A program made the position numbers and the translations under genes. This document shows positions 54,225 to 64,000 of a DNA stretch of 64,000 nucleotides, one piece after another. Each line of letters opens with the position of its first letter. Within the stretch, counting starts at the first letter, position 1. The notes under the pieces are model-generated. The model was not told where the DNA came from. It saw only the letters and a program-made list of their open reading frames with translations, and searched no databases. Origin of the DNA: Enterocloster aldenensis (GTDB lineage Bacteria; Bacillota; Clostridia; Lachnospirales; Lachnospiraceae); the NCBI RefSeq assembly GCF_003434055.1, contig NZ_QVEX01000006.1:186001-250000 (forward strand), written 5' to 3'.

Positions 54225-56597
54225 TCAGAGCGTCAGATTCCTGAGCCTGAGCGCATTGCCAACCACACATACAGAACTTAATGACATGGCTAATCCTCCC
54301 AGCATGGGACTTAAAAGCGGACCCCCTAACAGATACAGGGCGCCTGCGGCCACAGGAATCCCCAGCGTGTTATAGAAGAATGCCCAGAACAGGTTCTGTT
54401 TAATGTTGCGTATGGTAGCTTTGCTAAGCCGGATGGCACGGTACACATCCATCAGATCGGATTTCATCAGCACCACATCGCCGGATTCCAGGGCAATGTC
54501 GCTGCCGTTTCCAATGGCGCAGCCCACATCTGCCTGGACAAGGGCGGGCGCGTCGTTAATCCCGTCACCTACCATCATAACTGTTTTTCCCTGTTTCTGC
54601 AACCGGTTTACCACATCTGCCTTGTCTTGCGGCAATACTTCTGCCACCACCTTGTCCACATGGGCCAGACGGCCGATATACTGTGCGGTCTTCTCATTAT
54701 CCCCTGTTACCATGTAGACCTGCACACCCAGGTTTTTCATTTTCCCGACCGCCTCCACGCTTGTCTCTTTGATGGTGTCCGCAACGCAGATCAGCCCGGC
54801 CAGACGGCCGTCCGCCACAACATACATCGGGGTCTTGCCCACCCCTGCATATTCTGCCGCCTGCTTTTTTGTTTCTTCCGATACAGGGACATTCAGATGC
54901 TCCAGAAGCCGCCGGTTGCCCACTGACACCTTCCATCCTTTCCAGGAAGTCATGATTCCTGCACCTGTCACGCTCTCAAATGAATCCGGCATCACCAGTT
55001 CCATCTGCTTATCCCTGGCCGCCAGGACAATGGCCTGACCCAGGGGATGCTCCGACATCTGTTCACAGGACGCTGCAAGGAAAAGAAGGTGGTCTTTTTT
55101 CTCTGCATCAGAAGGTTTTGCTGCCTTTGTACTGTCTTTCGGGGTTCCGTCTTCTGCCTCATTGACCGGCGTGACACCCGGCAGGGACGCGCCCTCCAGT
55201 TTCCATACCTGCTCCACCACCGTATCGCTGATAACGCTTATATCCGTCACCTTGGGCCGGCCCTCTGTGATGGTTCCTGTCTTATCCAGGATGACGGCGT
55301 CCACCTTATGGCAGATTTCCAGGGCCTCCCCGCTTTTAATCAGGATGCCGTGACCGGCCCCGACCCCGGTTCCCACCATGATGGCGGTGGGTGTGGCGAG
55401 CCCCAGCGCACAGGGGCAGGCAATCACGAGGACAGCCACGAATATGGTAAGCACAAAGGACAGGTCCCTTCCTCCCACTGTCCACCACAGCAGGGCGGCT
55501 GCCAGGGCAATGACCATGACAGCAGGCACAAAATACCCGGCAACCGTGTCGGCCAATTTGGATATGGGGGCTTTCCTGCCCTGGGCATCCTCTATCATGC
55601 GGATGATTTTCGACAGTGTGGTGTCGCTGCCCACATGGGTGACCTCCACCTCCATTGCGCCGTTATAATTCATGCTGCCCCCAATCACACGGTCCCCTGC
55701 CTGTTTTTCCACCGGAATGCTCTCGCCTGTCAGCATGGATTCATCCACGGTGCTGCTTCCCTGTACCAGGATCCCGTCCAGGGGAATCCTGCTGCCAGGC
55801 TTGATCAGTATATGCTGTCCCGCTTCCACCAGCCCTGTTTCCACCTCCCGCTCAACACCATTTTCATAAAGAAGGGCTGTGTCGGGCGCAAGTTCCATCA
55901 GCTTGCGGATGGCCTCTGAGGTCTTTCCCTTGCTGCGGCTCTCCATGTACTTGCCAAGCATCACCAGGGTTACCACCACGGCCGCTGACTCATAGTACAG
56001 CTGATGCGCCTTCATATGGTCGGCCGGGATTCCCAAGGTCATCACTAAGCTGTAGATAAATGCGCTTCCCGTACCGATGGCCACCAGGGAATCCATGTTG
56101 GGGTTTCCCTTCAGAAGGGAACGGATCCCAACCATATAAAACCGGTAACCGCAGATCAGGATCGGCACGGTAAGGATCAGCTGCGCCAAAGCAAAGTTCA
56201 GCGGATTCCTGTCCATATCCAAAAAGGATGGCAGCGGCAGGGTAAATGGAAGCATATGTCCCATGGAAATGTAGAGCAGCGGAATGGAAAAACAGACAGC
56301 CGTGATTACACGGTTTCTGGCGGACTGCAGATGCTCCTCCTGCTGCTGCCATTCCTCTTCCTCCTTTTTCCTGTCCTGTTCCTCCTCCAAAAGGCTGGCG
56401 CCGTATCCTGCCTTGGACACGGCCTCACATATCATGCCGGAAGTCACCTGATCCTCATCATAGGTAATCACCATCCGGTTGGTGGTCAGATTCACATTGC
56501 TGTCCTCCACCCCGCCCAGTTTTCTCGTGACACGTTCAACCGCGCTGCTGCAGGCTGCGCAGGACATGCCATCTATATGATACTGTTCCGTCCTCAT
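54225..56597 (-). CDS. copA: Copper-translocating P1B-type ATPase
   Basis: 790 residues. An N-terminal metal-binding domain (GMSCAACSSAVERVTR, 1-70) is followed by a Glu/Gln-rich linker and eight membrane segments including the ion-path CPCALGLATP. The actuator loop has TGES, the phosphorylation motif is DKTGTITEGRPK, the HP motif is SEHPLGQAI, and MVGDGINDAPALVQADVG closes the ATP site. It exports Cu(I). The start at 56597 has GAGGAG upstream. This is the second such ATPase in the window and has no csoR next to it. An insertion PVNEAEDGTPKDSTKAAKPSDAEKK (about 505-530) lengthens the nucleotide domain. Confidence 0.95.
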   Translation of the reverse strand: MRTEQYHIDGMSCAACSSAVERVTRKLGGVEDSNVNLTTNRMVITYDEDQVTSGMICEAVSKAGYGASLLEEEQDRKKEEEEWQQQEEHLQSARNRVITAVCFSIPLLYISMGHMLPFTLPLPSFLDMDRNPLNFALAQLILTVPILICGYRFYMVGIRSLLKGNPNMDSLVAIGTGSAFIYSLVMTLGIPADHMKAHQLYYESAAVVVTLVMLGKYMESRSKGKTSEAIRKLMELAPDTALLYENGVEREVETGLVEAGQHILIKPGSRIPLDGILVQGSSTVDESMLTGESIPVEKQAGDRVIGGSMNYNGAMEVEVTHVGSDTTLSKIIRMIEDAQGRKAPISKLADTVAGYFVPAVMVIALAAALLWWTVGGRDLSFVLTIFVAVLVIACPCALGLATPTAIMVGTGVGAGHGILIKSGEALEICHKVDAVILDKTGTITEGRPKVTDISVISDTVVEQVWKLEGASLPGVTPVNEAEDGTPKDSTKAAKPSDAEKKDHLLFLAASCEQMSEHPLGQAIVLAARDKQMELVMPDSFESVTGAGIMTSWKGWKVSVGNRRLLEHLNVPVSEETKKQAAEYAGVGKTPMYVVADGRLAGLICVADTIKETSVEAVGKMKNLGVQVYMVTGDNEKTAQYIGRLAHVDKVVAEVLPQDKADVVNRLQKQGKTVMMVGDGINDAPALVQADVGCAIGNGSDIALESGDVVLMKSDLMDVYRAIRLSKATIRNIKQNLFWAFFYNTLGIPVAAGALYLLGGPLLSPMLGGLAMSLSSVCVVGNALRLRNLTL

Positions 56598-56699
56598 ATC
56601 TTTTGCTCCTCTCGTACCAGGATGTGTTTGGATTTTTAAACCCACCTTTGTATCATTATGCCCTGCACGAGGAAGGTTTATCAATTTATAAATAAAAGG

Positions 56700-56744
56700 A
56701 ACCTGCTGATAAAAGCCGCATATCAGCCGGCTTTCCAGCAGGTT
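56700..56744 (-). terminator. Terminator of the alpha-glucoside operon
   Basis: A 9-bp stem AACCTGCTG/CAGCAGGTT (56700-56708 with 56736-56744) and an inner AAAGCCG/CGGCTTT stem. On the minus strand CCTTTTATTTAT follows. It ends the transcript that closes with the serine hydrolase. Confidence 0.75.
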
Positions 56745-56768
56745 TCCCCTGTTATTCCGTTTCTTTAC

Positions 56769-58241
56769 TTATGGCATCAGCAGAATATTCTGCGTATGGT
56801 AATCGTATCCTTCTATCAGATATTTAAAATTTTCATCCATCCTGGCCATATAGCTGTCAAAATAAATATCCCATTCATTGTATGAGGTATGGTCATCCAA
56901 CAGGACCCGGATTCTCAAATGGGAAGCTCCCAGCCATGCGTAGGAGCCATAGGCGGACGGAACATGGGTCCTTTGTCTTGCCGTCTGCATGTAGCTTCCG
57001 TATCGCATCAGATACTGGTCCAGGTCAGTTGCCCCGGCCCTGTATTCCTGATTCCCCAGGCAGCAGGAATAGGTGCGGTTCCCTTCTCCGATTTCAAACC
57101 GGCAGTCATCTGAACGAAATGTGAGACGTACGTATTTATCAGCATCCCGGAAACGTATTTTCCTGCCATTAATGGAACCCTGGTACGCCGGCATGGCGCA
57201 GCCGGTAACTGGCTGCGCGTCCAGCATACGGCTCAGTTCCCGGATTCTTTCCACATTTTCAGGACACTCTTTTAGCGGCTCATTCCCGATACACGGATAA
57301 ACGGTTTCAAAAAATGTATCCAGAAGAGGCTGTGAACCTGATGTGGATGAATTCATCACAAACGTGGTATCACAATCCGGCAGCACCACGCATATCTGCC
57401 CGAATAATCCGGAAGCGCGGTATCCGTTGTGCGTACACCGCCACATCTGGAAACCATATCCCTGGGTACTTTCTGTTTTATATGCCGGGTAACCGGGCGC
57501 GGTTTCTATCTGCTTAGAGGTGGCAAGGCCACACCATTCTTCTGACAGGATCCGGTGTCCATTCAGTACGCCCCTGTTTAAAAACAGCTGCCCCAGCTTG
57601 ATTAAATCCGTTGCCTTCATATAAAGGCCAACCCCGCCAATGGAATATCCAGAAGGATCTTCCAGCCAGTCATAATCCTGAATCCCGCACAGGTCAAAAA
57701 AGTTTTCTTTCAGAAATTCACATTGGCTTTTGCCTGTTATCTTTGTCACGATTGCCGACAGCATATGGGAGGCCATGGAATTGTAGTAAAAACGGCTTCC
57801 AGGCAGATCCGTTATATGTCTGTCAAATATACTTTCACACCAGTCCCTGCTGTCGTCCCCTGCCGCAAACATGTCAGGTCCGTCCTGTCCCAGGGTCATG
57901 GTCAGCAGATGCCGGATGGTAAGGGTTTCCAATCCATTGTCTGCATACGATGGATTGGAAAAATAAGGATACACCAATTCATCCAGGCTTAACAGCCCTC
58001 TGTCATAAAGGATGCCCACTGCCACGCTTGTAAATGTCTTTGTAACAGAATTCTCCACATGCCTGCATGTATTTTTATAAGGAAACGCGTTAACCTGGGC
58101 AATCAGCTTCCCATGCCGTGCCATTGTAAAAGTATGTAAATGGATATCACGGTCTTTCAATTTCTGGATAAAGGCAAGTATTCCCCGTGAATCCACGCCC
58201 TCCCTTTCACAGGTGGAACGCCCTAATTCGTATGTTGGCAC
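56769..58241 (-). CDS. Serine hydrolase, beta-lactamase/transpeptidase fold (class C-like)
   Basis: 490 residues. The SxxK nucleophile motif is in HVENSVTKTFTSVAVGILYDRG, the YxN motif in RFYYNSMASHMLSAI, and YSIGGVGLYMKATDLIKLGQLFLNRG follows as in esterases and D-aminopeptidases of this fold. The C-terminal 150 residues are an extra beta-rich domain. There is no signal peptide, so it acts in the cytoplasm. The start is a GTG at 58239-58241 with AATAGGAGGGCTATA upstream; an in-frame ATG 24 bases earlier would overlap the EIIA gene. Being the last gene of a sugar PTS operon, it may act on the imported glucoside or its acyl groups, but that is a guess. Confidence 0.8.
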   Translation of the reverse strand: MPTYELGRSTCEREGVDSRGILAFIQKLKDRDIHLHTFTMARHGKLIAQVNAFPYKNTCRHVENSVTKTFTSVAVGILYDRGLLSLDELVYPYFSNPSYADNGLETLTIRHLLTMTLGQDGPDMFAAGDDSRDWCESIFDRHITDLPGSRFYYNSMASHMLSAIVTKITGKSQCEFLKENFFDLCGIQDYDWLEDPSGYSIGGVGLYMKATDLIKLGQLFLNRGVLNGHRILSEEWCGLATSKQIETAPGYPAYKTESTQGYGFQMWRCTHNGYRASGLFGQICVVLPDCDTTFVMNSSTSGSQPLLDTFFETVYPCIGNEPLKECPENVERIRELSRMLDAQPVTGCAMPAYQGSINGRKIRFRDADKYVRLTFRSDDCRFEIGEGNRTYSCCLGNQEYRAGATDLDQYLMRYGSYMQTARQRTHVPSAYGSYAWLGASHLRIRVLLDDHTSYNEWDIYFDSYMARMDENFKYLIEGYDYHTQNILLMP

Positions 58242-58251
58242 TATAGCCCTC

Positions 58252-58754
58252 CTATTTTCTGACAACAGAGAAAATGGGTTCCCCTGCTGTCACGTCTTTT
58301 CCCAACTGTTTGTTTACAACTGCAAATTGATTGGAGTCCAGAACCAGTATCGGGGATGTCAGGTCAACGCCCTGTTTTTTGAAAAAATCCATGTCCGCAT
58401 GGCATAACAGGTCCCCAACCCGGACCTGCTGTCCCACGGCTGCCTTCACCTCAAATCCCTTGCCTGCGAATTTTACGGTATCAATGCCATAATGGATCAT
58501 CAGCTCAAGCCCTTCCTCCGTCTTCAGGCATATGGCATGCCCTGTCCCTGCAACCAGTTCCACCCGTCCTGACACAGGCGCAAGCACGTCTCCTGATGCC
58601 GGTATGAGGGCGCATCCATCCCCCATCATAAGCTGTGCAAAGACAGGATCCCTGACCTCGGTCATATCCATGGTCCTTCCGTCAAAGGGAGCGCAGACAC
58701 TGATTTTCTTCTTAAATATCCCCAACACCTTATCAACCTCCCAGTCCATTGTCA

Positions 58755-58755
<1 letters not shown>
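58252..58755 (-). CDS. PTS EIIA component, glucose type
   Basis: 167 residues forming a free-standing EIIA-Glc domain. PFDGRTMDMTEVRDPVFAQ, SGDVLAPVSGRVELVAGTGHAICLKTEEGLELMIHYGIDTVKF carry the active His (in MIHYGIDT) and its supporting His (GHAICLK). It passes phosphate from HPr to the EIICB protein of the same operon, which lacks a IIA domain. The start codon overlaps the GH4 stop by one base (TAATG), so the two are translationally coupled. Confidence 0.93.
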
Positions 58756-61705
<2,950 letters not shown>

Positions 61706-61736
61706 GAATGATACCCCTCCTTATACATTACAAAGT

Positions 61737-61806
61737 GTAAATACATTTACCTGCGCAGGCTGTATTTTTTGTATTTTCAGTATAGTGACTCCGACTTTTA
61801 AATGCA
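61737..61806 (-). promoter_or_regulatory. Alpha-glucoside operon promoter with two adjoining palindromes
   Basis: The minus strand has TTGCAT (61801-61806), 16 bases, TATACT (61779-61784). Between -10 and ribosome site lie GTAAATACATTTAC (61737-61750) and, adjoining it, CCTGCGCAGG (61750-61759). Either is a candidate operator for the RpiR-type regulator encoded just upstream. Confidence 0.6.
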
Positions 61807-61878
61807 ATACTTCCAGGGCATCCGTGAAACGCTTCATACTGAGTAAAATAGTTCACGTTTTCAGATAATTCGTGGCAC

Positions 61879-61919
61879 AAAAAAACCGTTTATCCATCCT
61901 GTCTCATGGATAAACGGTT
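61879..61919 (-). terminator. Terminator of rpiR-type gene
   Basis: A perfect 14-bp stem AACCGTTTATCCAT/ATGGATAAACGGTT (61884-61897 with 61906-61919) with an 8-base loop. On the minus strand T7 follows. It lies right after the rpiR stop. Confidence 0.9.
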
Positions 61920-61924
61920 GAAAT

Positions 61925-62602
61925 TCATAATTGGGAAAACAGTAATTGGAATGCGATGATGGTATTGGACACAAACGTATTAATCTGCAGCTCATCCTCC
62001 CACTCCTCTTTGGGGATGATGATTGGCAGGTCCACCATCTTCCGCAGGCGGCTGTTCTCATTGCGCAGGAATGCAATGGTAAAATATCCGTGCTGCCTGC
62101 ACTTTTCCGCTTCATCTATCACCAGTTGTGTTTCGCCTGACTCCGACACCATGATCCCCACGTTGTCCTCAAACTCAGACAGTTCCCCCAGGCTTTCCGT
62201 ATAAATCAGCCGGTAGCCGTCCCTGACGCACTTACGGCTGATATAATCAATGGCAACCATGGAGTATCCGATTCCCATGGCATACACATATTTTTCCTTA
62301 GCGCCCTTCATATGCCGTACAAAGGTATCCACCATTTCTTCCGAATAGTTACTTATGATGGTGTTCCGGATTCCGGCCAAATCACGGTCCTGGGCAGCAG
62401 GCTGGGATTTGTGGCTGGATTTAAAGGAAAATATCAATTCCCTGTAACCGGAATACCCAAGTTTTTTAGACAGGTTCACCAGAAAGGCAGGGGATATGTA
62501 GTGTCTTTTTGCAAAATCCTTAATCGACATATCGCTGTTTTTCTTGATGTCTTCTTTTATTTCGTCTAAAATCTGCCGCTGCAGACCATTCAGCTCATTC
62601 AT
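61925..62602 (-). CDS. RpiR-family (MurR/RpiR) transcriptional regulator
   Basis: 225 residues. The N-terminal HTH_6 (1-75) reads MSIKDFAKRHYISPAFLVNLSKKLGYSGYRELIFSFK. The C-terminal SIS sugar-phosphate isomerase fold (about 95-200) shows YVYAMGIGYSMVAIDYISRK and GIMVSESGETQLVIDEAEK. Such regulators sense a phosphosugar and control the transport operon beside them, here the EIICB-GH4-EIIA genes. It has its own terminator and a promoter-like extended TATGCTATAAT upstream. Activator or repressor action cannot be told from sequence. Confidence 0.92.
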   Translation of the reverse strand: MNELNGLQRQILDEIKEDIKKNSDMSIKDFAKRHYISPAFLVNLSKKLGYSGYRELIFSFKSSHKSQPAAQDRDLAGIRNTIISNYSEEMVDTFVRHMKGAKEKYVYAMGIGYSMVAIDYISRKCVRDGYRLIYTESLGELSEFEDNVGIMVSESGETQLVIDEAEKCRQHGYFTIAFLRNENSRLRKMVDLPIIIPKEEWEDELQINTFVSNTIIAFQLLFSQL

Positions 62603-62665
62603 ATGCCCTACTCTCCCCTCAACACGGTTTGAGTCTATTATAGCATAAACTTTTAATTACAAAAG

Positions 62666-62722
62666 AAGAAAGTACGATTTCCCGGACAGGGCATACCCCG
62701 CCCCCGGAAACCGTACTTTCTT
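62666..62722 (-). terminator. Terminator of the XRE/membrane module
   Basis: A long stem AAGAAAGTACG.../...CGTACTTTCTT (62666-62676 with 62712-62722) continued by TTTCCGG-type pairs. On the minus strand TCTTTTGTAATT follows. A second, weaker hairpin lies at about 62730-62775. Confidence 0.75.
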
Positions 62723-62785
62723 AATGCCTGTGCAATCCGGGATAATAATGCCCGGCATATTTATTCCGGGCACTGCCAACGCCTC

Positions 62786-63274
62786 CTACATGGCCTTCTG
62801 AAGCAGCCGCCTGAACACAAACAGCACCACCGCATAAAAGGCCGCAACAACCATAAGTGTCTTGGATACGGTCAGGCTGATGAACCCGCTGACCAGGATG
62901 CCGATATAAAGAGTAAGCATCATGGTATATCCCGTATATGCCCAGCATCGCAGCCCAAGCATCCGGTTCCTCTCATCCGTCTCATAGATTTTCCGTTTCT
63001 TTCCCAGCTCCGGATTCTTCAGGTACTTCACATTCCTGATAATGGAAATGATGCCGGCCGCCACAAGCCCGGCCCCTGTCCCCCAGTAAAACCCCGGAAT
63101 ATAATCCGTGTAACCCGGCTCCAGGTACATTACCATCACCCTGTCCCTGGCCACAAAGGACAGGGCCAGGGCTGCTGCCCCCAACACCAGGAACAGGACC
63201 CCGATCCACACACGGTTCCTGCACCGCTTTTCAAAATCAATCGGACTATCAATAAATAAATGGTTCAGCCACAT
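62786..63274 (-). CDS. Membrane protein paired with XRE regulator
   Basis: 162 residues with four membrane segments: about 23-44, 64-82, 115-133 and 137-155. A basic cytoplasmic loop (RNVKYLKNPELGKKRKIYETDERNRMLG) lies between the second and third, a pattern common in small Firmicute proteins encoded with XRE regulators. Function unknown. The ATG at 63272-63274 is preferred over the one at 63278-63280, which would overlap the GAGGAGG ribosome site. The regulator gene overlaps the upstream edge. Confidence 0.65.
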   Translation of the reverse strand: MWLNHLFIDSPIDFEKRCRNRVWIGVLFLVLGAAALALSFVARDRVMVMYLEPGYTDYIPGFYWGTGAGLVAAGIISIIRNVKYLKNPELGKKRKIYETDERNRMLGLRCWAYTGYTMMLTLYIGILVSGFISLTVSKTLMVVAAFYAVVLFVFRRLLQKAM

Positions 63275-63276
63275 AA

Positions 63277-63483
63277 TCATTCCTCCTCATATAAAAATAT
63301 ATCCTCTATACTTTGTTCAAAAAACCTGGCAATCTTAAATGCCAGCTGCAGCGAGGCATTATACTTGCCGTTCTCCAGGGAAATGATGGTCTGCCGGGTC
63401 ACTCCCAGCGCGGCCGCCAGTTCCTCCTGGGTTACCTTGTTCTGTTTGCGCAGTTCCTGTATTTTAGTCTTCAATCCCACCAC
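63277..63483 (-). CDS. Small XRE-family transcriptional regulator
   Basis: 68 residues comprising a single helix-turn-helix: LKTKIQELRKQNKVTQEELAAALGVTRQTIISLENGKYNASLQLAFKIARFFEQSIEDIF. This YozG/YgzD-like group of short regulators often precedes a membrane-protein gene and controls it. The promoter contains direct repeats with 18-bp spacing covering the -10, fitting autorepression. Effector unknown. Confidence 0.9.
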   Translation of the reverse strand: MVGLKTKIQELRKQNKVTQEELAAALGVTRQTIISLENGKYNASLQLAFKIARFFEQSIEDIFLYEEE

Positions 63484-63517
63484 CCTTTCGTTCCTAAGAC
63501 CTGCATGCGTAATGTAA

Positions 63518-63564
63518 AGTATGTTTTACTTTTTTAGTATAGTTTACTTTACGCAAAATGTCAA
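63518..63564 (-). promoter_or_regulatory. XRE promoter with 18-bp-spaced direct repeats
   Basis: The minus strand has TTGACA (63559-63564), 17 bases, TATACT (63536-63541). On the plus strand AGTATGTTTTACTT (63518-63531) and AGTATAGTTTACTT (63536-63549) differ at two positions and cover the -10 and start region. Confidence 0.75.
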
Positions 63565-63585
63565 GCTTATTTTACATCCAAACGC

Positions 63586-63613
63586 AAAAAAAAGAACTGC
63601 CACAGCGTGACAG
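63586..63613 (-). terminator. Terminator of the symporter gene
   Basis: Stem CTGCCAC/GTGACAG (63597-63603 with 63607-63613, one G-T pair) and a 3-base loop. On the minus strand TTCT8 follows. It lies about 85 bases past the stop. Confidence 0.65.
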
Positions 63614-63697
63614 CACCTTTTCACTGGTTCCCTGACGTGTCCTGACATCCGTTCCCGCCGTTTGCCTTTGGGCCTGTCCGGACATTGGTTCCCATTC

Positions 63698-64000
63698 CTA
63701 ACCCATGAATTTTGAAGCATATCCCTGGATAAAGATACCCAGTACAATCAGAGGCAGGATATAACTCACATATATCCTTGCCCATGCAGGGAAATGAATG
63801 CCTTCCCCTTCATTGGCCTCTGCCATGAAATTCTTAAATCCCCACCCATACCGGCTGGTGCAGAACAAAAGATAAAGCATGCTTCCAATAGGAAGCAGGT
63901 TATTGCTGAGGATGAAATCCTCCAGGTCCAGGACCGTGCTTCCCTCACCCAGCGGCGCAAATCCGCTCCACAGGTTGAATCCCAGCACACATGGGACGGA
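63698..64000 (-). CDS. Sodium-dependent (NSS/SNF-type) transporter, C-terminal end
   Basis: The last 100 codons of a gene that enters from beyond the window edge; no start is visible. GFNLWSGFAPLGEGSTVLDLEDFILSNNLLPIGSMLYLLFCTSRYGWG and the final ARIYVSYILPLIVLGIFIQGY are the last two or three membrane segments of neurotransmitter:sodium symporters. In bacteria these take up amino acids with sodium. Substrate cannot be inferred from this part. It is followed by a clear terminator and the XRE module. Confidence 0.75.
   Translation of the reverse strand, partial: SVPCVLGFNLWSGFAPLGEGSTVLDLEDFILSNNLLPIGSMLYLLFCTSRYGWGFKNFMAEANEGEGIHFPAWARIYVSYILPLIVLGIFIQGYASKFMG

Noticed and set aside
55047..55919. 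Plus-strand ORF of 290 codons
   Set aside because: Antisense to the second copA; low-complexity His/Gly-rich translation.

Overview
The window looks like chromosome of an anaerobic, low-to-mid GC Firmicute of the Lachnospiraceae, most like the Enterocloster/Clostridium clostridioforme-bolteae group. This placement is inferred from the gene set: pta-ackA fermentation, class III fructose-bisphosphatase, PTS beta- and alpha-glucoside operons, c-di-AMP receptor DarA, TmcAL, YlxP, strong AGGAGG ribosome sites, TTGACA-17-TATAAT promoters and a Gram-positive LexA box. No sequence search was run.

Layout. 0-0.9 kb: 5' end of a copper ATPase and its CsoR repressor, with two operator palindromes. 1.1-7.7 kb: rpmF, yceD, ackA, pta, darA, an HtrA protease and divergent tmcAL. 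7.7-16.6 kb: a frameshifted methyltransferase, a HAD phosphatase, a histidine phosphatase, UPF0210 and ACT proteins, then walJ-like, coaE and polA. 16.6-24.5 kb: tRNA-Leu, envelope proteins, several small or unknown proteins (including 29- and 52-residue ORFs), a small operon behind an SOS promoter, a YczE-like protein and upp. 24.5-28.9 kb: bglF-bglA-licT with its antiterminator. 29-39.7 kb: a beta-helix protein, topB, galM, asd, a CheW protein with an inserted zinc domain, and a gyrase/topoisomerase IV pair. 39.8-43.4 kb: a gene remnant, tRNA-Gly and a polar amino-acid ABC importer. 43.4-48.8 kb: fbp, an AI-2E-type permease, a DsrE protein, ylxP and a membrane XRE regulator. 48.9-51.0 kb: an AT-rich, partly decayed accessory island ending beside a tRNA-Pro/Glu/Thr cluster. 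51.5-56.6 kb: an MBOAT acetylation pair and a second copper ATPase. 56.7-62.6 kb: an alpha-glucoside PTS operon (rpiR, EIICB, GH4, EIIA, serine hydrolase). 62.7-64 kb: an XRE/membrane module and the end of a sodium symporter.

Genes working together. Pta and AckA make acetate and ATP, and TmcAL next door uses acetate and ATP on tRNA. LicT, BglF and BglA form a self-contained antitermination circuit for aryl-beta-glucosides. RpiR, EIICB, EIIA and GH4 form a parallel alpha-glucoside system. CsoR closes a copper-sensing loop on the efflux ATPase.

The best candidate for something undescribed is the divergon at 21.3-22.1 kb. A consensus promoter has one LexA box filling its spacer and a second just downstream. 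It drives a leader with a possible 26-residue membrane peptide and two small proteins I do not recognise. Other points of note are the CheW/zinc-domain nesting, the tiny membrane ORF at 19.8 kb, a 10-bp-phased repeat cluster at 18.8 kb and a 29-bp degenerate repeat at 47.7 kb.
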